DNA of 12,948 nt from Melampsora larici-populina 98AG31 (lineage: Eukaryota; Basidiomycota; Pucciniomycetes; Pucciniales; Melampsoraceae), in NCBI RefSeq assembly GCF_000204055.1, contig NW_006768992.1, forward strand, positions 1 to 12,948, given 5' to 3'. Both the position numbers and the translations under genes were made by a program. Shown here one piece after another: positions 1-8,380 of this stretch. The notes beneath the pieces were generated by a model. It did no database searches. It was not told the DNA's origin and worked only from the letters and a program-made list of their open reading frames with translations. Position 1 is the stretch's first letter. Every line of letters begins with the position of its first letter.

Positions 1-10
1 ACCTCCATCC

Positions 11-1846
11 ATGGACATTTCAAACAGTCACTTAGATCATTCAACCTCTGTCACAACTCACGAAACCATCTTACCAGCACCACCCGAGACAGAGATCTTC
101 ACCACCGATGGAGATCGCGAACCAATGGACAACTATGTTCAAGCCTTTGGTGCCCACAAGTACGGTTACAACATTCGCAAAGGAAACTCGACCACAGGCC
201 TTATCTGTCATTACCATTGTCACCGAGGTGGCTTTCCCGCGGCACCCAAGAAGGAAAGTACTCGACCCACCAGATCGGCACGAATCGGCTGCAATTTTAA
301 GCTGACCGCACGACCCAATCACGCGAAGAAGTCCTGGCTCCTTATACACACTCATCTTGGACACAATCATCTGCCCAACTACAATGTCAAACCGAGGAAA
401 AGAAAAGAAAAACCTACAGCCGTAACCACTCCTCATCCTGAACAGTCCCAATCGACCCCATCAACCATTGATGAGGCTGCTGTGAGTCATGAGCCTCTCG
501 CTCCCGCTTCGAAACCTTCTGATCACGACCAACATCCTACCGATATACCCGACTTACAAGCGAATTTGGTTCACTTCGTGGCACGGCTCCAAGCGTTATC
601 TCCTAACACACAGAAATACAAGATTGAACAAATCAACCATATTCTCAAGGAAGAACCTCTTAATTGTCGACCCAGCGAGGAACACGAACTTGATTTGTCT
701 GTAAGTACGATGTAAACCCAATTCGATTATATTTGAGCTGATCTAACCTTTCACGTTTCAACCTTTCACGTAGATCAATCAAATGTTCGATCAATTCTTA
801 GGGGCTTTTTCCGAATCCGACTCAGCGGACAACTCATTCATTCAAATTGCCAACGACCTCATCCCCAAAGACGCTACGATAACCTCACCTGAAGGCACAA
901 ACGAAGTTATAAAAGAAGCTACAACCCCACATCTCGTGGACAATGCAACAAAGTCGCAAGCAACTGAAGGTATATTTGAGCTTCACAATGATTTGATTCC
1001 GAACGACCCAAAGGACTGTTTCGAGCTCAAGACACCCAAATCAGAGGTACATCTATCATGCTATCACTGTGGAATGTAGTTACATGCGCTGACCATTTTC
1101 AATTGATATCAGCCATCCGCGATATCCCCACCCATTGAGGCTGAACCAGCCATCCCTCGTTGGATCACTACACGTCGTCAAGCAAAACTCGTCCTGAAGC
1201 CCGAAATCATCAATCCACATCTGCCAGCCCTACTGAGAAAGTACCAAATTGCCACCTGGATTGCACCTTTTGTTTGCGACGTCTGCAAAGTGAAATCCGA
1301 TGGGCATTGTGGTTTTCGAGCGATATCAATTGCAATAGGGCAACCTCAGGACAACTGGCCCCACATACGCCAAGCCATGGAGGACACTCTGGTAAATCAT
1401 CCCGAAACCTTCACGGATGCAGCACACGAGCAAAGGCTTTAGTTTGTCTTAGCACCCGCGAACCGAATGTTGTCTTAGAGCGACAATACTGGCTTAGCAT
1501 GCCTGGATGGAGTGGTGTCATAGCATCTACGTTTGACCGTCCGGTCATTTATTATTCTCAAGCCACCAGTGTAATCACATTTCCTTACCTCTCACCGCCA
1601 AATGAAAACCCCCCGATAGTGTTATCTTTTGCAGACCTACACTTCTGCACTTTAATTCTTGATTTCACACTTCCCGATCTCCCAATACCACGCCTTTGCC
1701 CTACTTGGGTTCGATACAAGTCTGACGAAGCCTCCACTTGGCCAACAAAATGGTCGACGTTGATTGGCAAGCATGATGTTTTCGCAAACGCACGGAATGC
1801 TGTACACAAACGCCCAAGGCGCAAATGTACATTATATATTGATTGA
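11..1846 (+). pseudogene. FAR1-type zinc finger plus OTU cysteine protease, broken in the OTU domain
   Basis: Three exons fit: 11-700, 774-1046 and 1113 onward. The introns are 701-773 (GTAAGT...TAG) and 1047-1112 (GTACAT...CAG), both phase 0. Exon 1 holds a FAR1/WRKY-GCM1-type DNA-binding finger, with C66, C70, C94 and H118/H120 (LICHYHC, IGCNFKL, HNH), followed by a basic KPRKRKEK stretch. Exon 3 holds an OTU-type protease core: SDGHCGFRAIS, with D384 and nucleophile C387, and a later LHFCTLIL supplying the likely catalytic His. OTU proteases cleave ubiquitin-like conjugates; FAR1 fingers and OTU domains are typical parts of MULE transposon proteins. Two lesions interrupt it: an in-frame TAG at 1440-1442, and a lost base near 1476-1478, after which the OTU frame continues to TGA at 1844-1846. 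No MULE DDE core lies between finger and OTU. Only 10 bases precede the first ATG, so further 5' exons outside the window are possible. Confidence 0.78.
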
Positions 1847-2010
1847 TTCATGGACTCAAAGTTGTTCGTCGGCCATTTAATCAAATCATAAACTTACGTT
1901 CTTGTCATTATTCATATGCTCACATACGTTTACCTCTTTTGTAAAAACGACATTGTATCATTTGCAAATAGCTGGTGAAGAGTTTTCAAAATAATAACTC
2001 ATTGTTTGTT

Positions 2011-2038
2011 ACGAATGCGGGTAAATATCCGCATTCGT
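2011..2038. repeat. Perfect 10-bp inverted repeat with 8-base loop
   Basis: The arms ACGAATGCGG (2011-2020) and CCGCATTCGT (2029-2038) flank GTAAATAT. It lies in the 309-base spacer between the FAR1-OTU pseudogene and the KDZ start codon. That spacer is AT-rich up to about 2010 and GC-rich from there to about 2095. It could be a transposon-end structure, a regulatory site or a chance palindrome. Confidence 0.75.
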
Positions 2039-2078
2039 GGAGGGCCGTCCCAGCCGTGCCAGCTCACCATCCCAGAAA

Positions 2079-2092
2079 TGGCCCCGGGGCCA
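2079..2092. repeat. 14-bp perfect GC-rich palindrome upstream of the KDZ gene
   Basis: TGGCCCCGGGGCCA reads the same on both strands. It sits 64 bases before the KDZ ATG at 2156, in the GC-rich patch that also holds the 2011-2038 inverted repeat. A TATAAA hexamer at 2150-2155 directly abuts the ATG, which is too close to serve as a normal TATA box for that start. A regulatory role is only a guess. Confidence 0.6.
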
Positions 2093-2155
2093 GACAATTT
2101 TGAGGTGATTTACCAATCAAACGTGAAGGTTTCATCATCACTTCTATTGTATAAA

Positions 2156-5100
2156 ATGGCGCCACGAGCCATCTTAAAAGGATTGAACACCCAATCAAAA
2201 CAACCGAAACCCGTCACCCCTCTGCAACGACAACTAGTCGAACAACGCGCCAAAGACTTGCTTCATACGGAAGCTTCTGTGGCGGCATTCCTTCGACGTA
2301 AACGAGAAAGACCAACCACCCCCGAGGACGAGCTACCGAATGATCCACCAGGCGTTCCGATTCCACTGGGTCCCAATGAACCTTTTTATTCTGACGATGA
2401 AAAAGAAGAGGATCCTGATGCCCCTGACGAAGTCTATGTGATCAACCCCAATCATTTTATGCCGGCTCTTCCACCACCTTCCGAACCCGATGAAGAAGAA
2501 GAAGACCCTGTACATAGCGCCTTGCGACGCGAGCAACATTTTGCCCAACGACTTCGCCACGAAACTTGTTGGACATGGCAACACGCTCTGATGTTGCCCA
2601 TGTTTCTCCGTTGTCGCTTGGAGACATCTAATTGGGGTCAAGTCGATAGATGGAATCATGACTTTCGACAGCCTTGCAACTGTGCAGGTAAGACGGAGAG
2701 AGATGTCAACTTGGTGGATCTGACCAGTTAGTAAGCAACACCATATTCCCACATGATTGCCACTGACATAAGATGATGTTTCGATCATCAAACCAGGTAG
2801 ACGGCGTGTCAAGATCAGTTTCTGCAAAAGATGCGACCCCTCCGATATGGTAAGGTTGTTGCTCATGGGTTATATTGGGACCTCCCCAGTTCGGCCCGAA
2901 ACCGCATTTTCGGTTCGTCTCCTGGTGCATCACCACTCGCAGTGGCTAAACTGTGCTGTTCCTACTCAAGGCTTTTGTAAAGCCCTTGATGAAGTCCTTG
3001 ACTCCCAAGGTGAGCCACTGATACTCACTGCCAGCTTGCAAGTAAGTAACCATGTCATCATTCACCAATACCCGTTCGTTGCCCACCAAACTGACTTAAG
3101 TGCCAGCCTCGAGAGTGGCATCGACCCTTTACATCAGCTATTGTCGCGTATCGGGCGATCTTACTTCAAATCCGTACTATTGAAAATCAGAAGCTTCAAC
3201 TTTCAGAGCTGGGAGTTCTTGCTTCGAACTGTCCCAAGTGTTTCGGCCCTCCAGTTGGAATCACCAAAACTGAGGAAGCTGACATTCACGTATGTCTGGA
3301 TGGAAATTTCCAACATAAACGGCATGCAGCTGCCAGTGTGGAAATACCGGGGTATAAACCTGCCCGACCTGATATGTTTCTGGATCCAGCTCTTGTAGAC
3401 CGTATGAATCGAAAGTTGAACCGGTCAAAACCTATGGATGGTGAAGTCGTTAGTACCAGTGCTTGATGACATGCAAAAATTGACAACGAGCTAATCATAT
3501 ATTTTTTTAGGATCAATGCACCGAAGCGCACACCACCGCCAACAATGCAAGGGGGAAAACCCACTTTAAAAACATGGATGAGTCAGGACTACTGGCAATG
3601 GCGTGCCGCCATGACCATGTCCTGAAATACATCAATCTGATACAAACCGGAGAGAAGTACGTAACTTTATATATCAATGTTCCTTTTTTTCCTCCAGACT
3701 TCCTTACATACGCAGAGACTTTTGCTAGAGCATGTTACCCACTAGCCCTCATCGAGTGGCTTCTCGATGTATTAGAAAAGAATCGGAATCACTCCAATAA
3801 GGTAGGAGTTCTCTATGACATAGGATGTAATTTGGATAAGACCATCAAAAATGTAAGTTTTATATCATTGGCAATAGATACGGTAGATCCACACTGATTG
3901 TCCTATTCTATTTCAGCGAGAACTATTTCCCGAGGAGCTAGAACAAAATCGTTTGAGGCTTGCTACAGCTTTATTCCATTCCTACGCACACCATTGGGGA
4001 TGTCAACTAGAGTACAACCCTCGACTCCTCAAATGGTGGGGCAAGTCTAATGGGGAGGGGTGTGAAAGAGTATGGTTTAAAAACTCAAAGCTCATCAAAG
4101 GCAACCGCTATGCTACCAAGCAGCGTAGACTGGTCAGTCTCGATCTTTGGACGTCACATCAGAATCTACTTCTAAGGGATCGAGCTGGTCAGCTTTATTT
4201 ATTGTTTCTTTGGGTTTTTGTCCATTGTAGAAGGAGTTGATTTATTGAAAAGATTGGAAACTTTAGCTTCGTTTTTGAGTACCCAGACTAAGAAGTACAT
4301 AGCCGAGCTGGCCTCGCTGCAGTCCACACTAGACAAACTGGCACAGGCCAATCCCGCTCATACTATCGAATACTTTGATGCCCAATGGGAGCGTCAGCGG
4401 AACTTACAACTAGCCGCTATGACCGTGAAAGCTAAGGAGAGACGGGAGCGACTCAAAGTTTTGCTTCAACTTGAGGAGCAATTGATAGAAGCTCGGTAAG
4501 TCAACATCTAAATGTTTGATTGCTTTAATGTCATTGATTGTTTTTATTAAATTTCTTTTTTGCTTGACCTCCGTTGACCTCAAGTCAGAAGATGAACGAT
4601 CTCAACCCTCATGCCGCCCCAATTCGAACCAATCAACAACGAGACAAACTAATTGGTCTTCCCATGTCCCTAGCAAATCTCGAGGCTAAGGTGCAAGAAG
4701 TAGCCGAAGAACTGGGATTCGCCGAACTGTTGAATGTTCGACGTGGAAGTGGTAATTTATTGTCTTTCATTTGTTCCATTTCTCATTTCGCATTACCAAC
4801 GTTCTGCGGTTTCAGCTCAAAGGATCAAGGCGGTCATCACGGTTCAGGTTGCACTGTCCTTGTTATATGAAGCGAAGTTTGATGTAATTCAACAGGAAGC
4901 CGAGGCTGAGAATCGAACTGGTAGGTTCAAACTCTAATTGCATTCCTTGCTACCCTGTCATTACTACAGCTATACATACAATAACATAATCTATCCTTGA
5001 TATTTTGCAGGGGCCAAACAGCAACCTCGAAACGCAGAGCTGAAGGCCAAGAAGCAGACGATGCTTAAGAATAAAACAAACACATACCTGAGACATACAA

Positions 5101-5714
5101 AAAAATATAATCAAAGGTTCCGGCCGGTTCCAAGGCTACGTGAGCCAACATTCGAGGAAGTTATGGGAATGGATCTAGAGGATCCCTTCTGGAACGAGGG
5201 TGCGCTGAGCCATCCTGACGAGCCTTGGGCAATTTGCCAGAGCACCAAGGAAGGGATTGTGGCCTTTCGAAGCAAGCGATCATGTGAAGAGGAGATTCGA
5301 CGATTGGGACGAGAAATCCGACGGATGATGCTCTGGGGTATTGACTATCAAGTCCGTGTTGATAATACAAGGCCTCACGGTTAGTGAATTGTAATCCCAT
5401 TGGTTTATGCTCATTGACTGAGTTGACCATTTCGCACTTTTCCCATAGGCCATAACAGGATTTTAGAGTGGCAGTCGCTTCATAGTGGGCTAGCCAAACG
5501 CACATGTCGCCTCTGGAAGCATTGGGATGCTTGGGTTTTGGATGTTCTACAATCCACAGCTCAATATGTCGAAGGTAGCGGTGCCCTCGACGTCAATTTA
5601 AAGCTTCAGTGGCAGGCGATGGTAGGTCGCACAGCGGGTGAGTGGGAAATATTACTTGGGGTGCAGATTTATTTAGTAGAAGAGGATAATGTGCCGTTTG
5701 AAGAGGAAGATTAG
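2156..5714 (+). CDS. KDZ-superfamily transposase with CxC cysteine cluster, 11 exons, apparently intact
   Basis: Hand splicing gives exons 2156-2687, 2797-3041, 3107-3448, 3511-3656, 3729-3852, 3917-4187, 4231-4495, 4585-4751, 4816-4920, 5011-5379 and 5449-5714. They join in frame into 943 residues ending at TAG 5712-5714. The N-terminus (about 40-125) is acidic and proline-rich. A CxC cluster associated with KDZ transposases follows: C174, C176, C187, C190. Then come NCPKCFG, VCLDGNFQHKRH (first catalytic Asp, D324), MACRHDHV, TGEKACYPLALIEW, VLYDIGC (D452), FHSYAHHWGCQLEYNPR and GKSNGEGCERVW (acidic E510/E513). These match the RNase H-fold core of KDZ cut-and-paste transposases, which act in the nucleus on the element's ends. 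Residues 554-690 look coiled-coil; the C-terminal 200 residues carry no domain I recognise. ATG 2156 is preferred because upstream in-frame sequence is unlike protein. The sixth intron, 4188-4230, is only 43 bases; the seventh needs a CAAG acceptor at 4584. Confidence 0.9.
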
Positions 5715-5861
5715 GCCCGGTTATATATTTCCTATTCATTGAATCATGTAAACAAATATTGTCACTTTCTGACATGAACTATCTACGTGTCATGTGTGTA
5801 ATTAATAATGAACAAGTTCGATTGTATATACCAATCTCCGAGGACTTTATGTGAAACCAGT

Positions 5862-5887
5862 CCTCAATATTGGTATCAATATTGAGG
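5862..5887. repeat. Perfect 11-bp hairpin with 4-base loop
   Basis: CCTCAATATTG (5862-5872), loop GTAT, then CAATATTGAGG (5877-5887). Just upstream a 7-base inverted pair, GAGGACT and AGTCCTC, overlaps the left arm, so two alternative stems can form. It lies about 150 bases after the KDZ stop codon. It could be 3' UTR structure or part of a transposon end. Confidence 0.75.
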
Positions 5888-6153
5888 TTCGACTTTAAAA
5901 ATACCTATACATTCCAATAAAACTGCAAAGTCAATAGTAAAAAACTTTCCTGGGCGTCAACTTTCTCGATGGTGCCTAAGACTAAGACCCTGATAATGCA
6001 CATGTACCAAAATACTTGTGAATCATAGGTGAACCGAAAATATATTAACATAACGATTTGTTATATTATCTTTGTTACCCTTTTGATGATGTCGAAATGC
6101 TTGACAGGTTCGCATATGATTGTCCTGTCGCAGCGTGGTAGGTACGATACTTT

Positions 6154-6363
6154 GATGTAATTTGCATATCATCCCAAACCAATAGTTTGTTAAGTTATAA
6201 GTGGATTATGTTTTCTTATAATTTTTGTATCAAGAAAAATAGTCTGTGTCTATATAGTGATATAATTTGCATATCATCCCAAACCGATAGTTTGTTAAGT
6301 TATAAGTGGATTATGTTTTCTTGTAATTTTTGTATCAAGAAAAATAGTCTGTGTCTATATAGT
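6154..6363. repeat. Two-copy 105-bp tandem duplication
   Basis: Copy 1 is 6154-6258 and copy 2 is 6259-6363, directly abutting and equal in length. They differ at three positions by my reading, all A/G differences. The unit is AT-rich and non-coding in appearance; because 105 is a multiple of three, an open frame runs through both copies by chance. The low divergence points to a recent duplication. Confidence 0.92.
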
Positions 6364-6461
6364 CATGAAAGAAACGAGCACTTGCGTTGCCACTCAAATC
6401 AGAGATCTTTTGGCAGTAAGTTAGGTCTCATTACCTTGTGTCTTGTTCCTATGAAGATGAG

Positions 6462-6573
6462 AAGTTCGAATGTATCTTATAATTCGATGTCTTAATAAAT
6501 AAGGTCTTTCTAATTAAGTTCGAATATATCTTATATTTCAATAAATAATCAATAAGCTCTTTCTTATTTATTA
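6462..6573. repeat. Degenerate AT-rich direct repeat with terminal inverted segment
   Basis: Two imperfect copies start at 6462 and 6516, both beginning AAGTTCGAAT and both containing TCTTTCT at matching positions, a period of about 54 bases. TAATAAATAAG (6493-6503) is the exact inverse of CTTATTTATTA (6563-6573). This is AT-rich sequence where chance matches are common. Confidence 0.5.
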
Positions 6574-6702
6574 GGACATCAAAATTTAGGCAGGGTATCA
6601 AGTTTGTAAATTACAAGAAGATGAGAAGATGAATGGCAAGCATTCAAATCTTCACATCAAACTTTAGGCAAGCGTCGATGGTAGGAAGGTTGTATATATG
6701 AA

Positions 6703-6731
6703 GTGTATATAACGTGAACTGTTATATACAC
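6703..6731. repeat. Perfect 11-bp inverted repeat with 7-base loop
   Basis: GTGTATATAAC (6703-6713), loop GTGAACT, then GTTATATACAC (6721-6731). It is flanked by further TATATA runs and sits about 190 bases upstream of the unknown two-exon gene. The AT bias makes it less remarkable than its length suggests. Confidence 0.6.
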
Positions 6732-6920
6732 CATATATATATAGAACTTACATTGGTGATCATGTGCAAGCTTCCCGGACCCACATCAATTATCTCCACA
6801 CCGGCTTCTGCGACCTAATGCCGAATAAATGAGAGCCAAAGATCGGATTTTGGGAGGTCACCCATCACTGTTCTTCCTTGCAACCACTGAATATATATTT
6901 GCTAATAGTTTTTCGAGTGA

Positions 6921-7704
6921 GTGACTCATCATCTAAAGATCACCTCCACATCTTCGATTATATCCTCACATGTCTCAATAATGTCTTTGATTATTTTCTT
7001 TTCCCCTTCGTCTTACGAGCACGCAGTGTCAGAACATACTGAACACTTCGAAGACGCACAGTCTACGCTCGTCGTCGGCGCGTCGGAACCCCTTTTGTAT
7101 CCATCGAACGAGCTCACGGGAGACACCACTCTGGATGCTGTCTTCGGCAGCATTGAGACTTTGAAACCGAACCCTGACGTGCAAACTGGTTTGGATGAGG
7201 ACGCAGTACATGCATTAGAACGGGAGGCGAATCGCGTCCGAACCTCTGCATTTTTACGAGACCAGGCTATCGCCGACGGAACCGTGACGGCTGAGGAGGC
7301 CGAAAGCATGGAATTCGGTTATTATTATCCTACCGAAGAAGATATAGATCATATCGCCTTAGAAGAGTCAGTTCAAATATGTTTTTTTCTACTTGTCAGT
7401 CCAGTAACATGCTGACAGTCTCAATTGTCTATGTGATAGGCTTGGGAGTCGATACGGTTCATCACCAGGTTCACAATGTTCATTCCAGATTTTATACCGG
7501 GCTCGACAGCAGAGAGAGCGCGAACTAAAGTATAGAGTAAATGTTCGAATTAGAGAGGAGGTTAACAGGGAGATGGCCCGGTCGCAAGAGGTATCAAGGC
7601 AGAGTTGCGAAAGTCACAAACAAGAAATGGAAAAAAAATGTGGAAAGGATTCTGGAAAGGATTGTGGCAAGGAAACTAGTGCCAACATGGAAACTGGTCC
7701 TTGA
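6921..7704 (+). CDS. Unknown two-exon gene, acidic N-terminal part and charged helical C-terminal part
   Basis: Exons 6921-7366 and 7440-7704 join across a 73-base intron (GTCAGT donor at 7367, GATAG acceptor ending 7439) into 236 residues, stop TGA 7702-7704. I do not recognise the family. From about 7020 the composition is more GC-rich and codon-like than the flanks. Residues 35-150 are acidic, including PTEEDIDHIALEE at the exon junction. Residues 165-215 are rich in Arg, Glu, Lys and Gln and probably helical or coiled-coil (ILYRARQQREREL). The tail carries a short internal repeat, KKCGKDSGKDCGKE. The start is uncertain: the first 20 residues look non-coding, ATG 6981 is an alternative, and an acceptor-like CACGCAG ending at 7026 suggests the true 5' exon may lie upstream. 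It lies between the KDZ and TET-like genes, so it could be cargo of the same element, but only position supports that. Confidence 0.45.
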
Positions 7705-8380
7705 ATTTTATATGTCCTTCCAAAACTTTGTTTCCACGTTTGTTTCCACGCTTTTTTGGCCCTTTTGGCTCTGTTTGTTTCTCATATCACCCATGTACTT
7801 GAGAGAGAGATGAACAATCTTGCTGGTCACTAATGTAGGATTGACTCAATTATACGCCACATTAACCTATCAAATCACTTGATTTGATACATAGCCCAAA
7901 TCAAATCCATTACCTTTTATATCCGTTCGCAAAATCACAAGTCAATTTTTTCAAATTGTCACTTTCACCTGTTGATTTCATAAATATTCTTGAGAATTGG
8001 AGCCTATTGAACTTATCATTTCTCCGACGGGACACATAAGTGGAACAATATAACTAGAATTGAATATCACAAAATCTTCTCAAGAAACAAGCACTATCGA
8101 TACAATACCTTAGTAGAATGTAAGCATGAACATTGTGAATGTTCATGCTTAAAGTGGCTCGGTGCTTTTAATTACTGCTCAGAAAATTCAAGTGGGTATA
8201 ATGAATTAACCAAAGTGAGATATCAAAAACGCTTAAACAATCGGTCTCAAACAAAACAAACAATCCAAACGTTATTTAAGCTAGTGAGAAGAATTGACAT
8301 TGAAAGAATTCACAATATTGGTCAACGTAAAAAGATAAATAGTAAGACAACATTCTAATGAACCCAATCTAAACCATATT
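7705..8380. other. AT-rich intergenic spacer, no supported gene
   Basis: No protein-like open frame is visible in either strand. It contains the 13-bp hairpin at 8121-8151, a small direct repeat of GTTTCCACG around 7730-7750, and the convergent 3' ends of the 6921 gene and the TET-like gene. Confidence 0.6.
8121..8151. repeat. Perfect 13-bp hairpin with 5-base loop
   Basis: TAAGCATGAACAT (8121-8133), loop TGTGA, then ATGTTCATGCTTA (8139-8151). It is the longest perfect hairpin I found in the window. It lies 230 bases past the stop codon of the TET-like gene, between two convergent genes. It could act in 3' end formation, be a remnant of a small palindromic element, or be a protein-binding site. 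Confidence 0.85.

Larger units (their letters stand above)
5715..6920. other. AT-rich intergenic spacer, no supported gene
   Basis: I see no open frame here that looks like protein. Reading frames across 6187-6495 come from translating a tandem duplication. The stretch holds a hairpin (5862-5887), a 105-base tandem duplication (6154-6363), a degenerate AT-rich repeat (6462-6573) and a further inverted repeat (6703-6731). It should contain the 3' end of the KDZ transcript and the promoter of the 6921 gene, but no signal was firm enough to call. Confidence 0.6.

Noticed and set aside
1160..1846. A 228-residue frame read as one protein
   Set aside because: Only its second half (from about 1478) is the real OTU frame. 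The first half is an off-frame reading of exon 3, whose correct frame carries DGHCGFRAIS.
2847..3398. A 183-residue plus-strand frame read as one gene
   Set aside because: Its first part is KDZ exon 2, but it then reads through intron 2 and continues out of frame across exon 3, whose true frame contains NCPKCFG and CLDGNFQ.
1847..6180. Terminal inverted repeats and target-site duplication for the KDZ element
   Set aside because: Comparison by eye of the flanks at 1847-2155 and 5715-6180 gave no convincing matching inverted ends. A self-alignment would be needed, so no mobile-element boundary is called.
6187..6495. A 102-residue open frame on the plus strand
   Set aside because: It is the translation of the 105-base tandem duplication, whose length is a multiple of three. 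The product is low-complexity and Cys/Ile/Ser-rich with no homology I recognise.
7801..7813. Short GA-dinucleotide run after the unknown gene
   Set aside because: Too short to count as a microsatellite feature.
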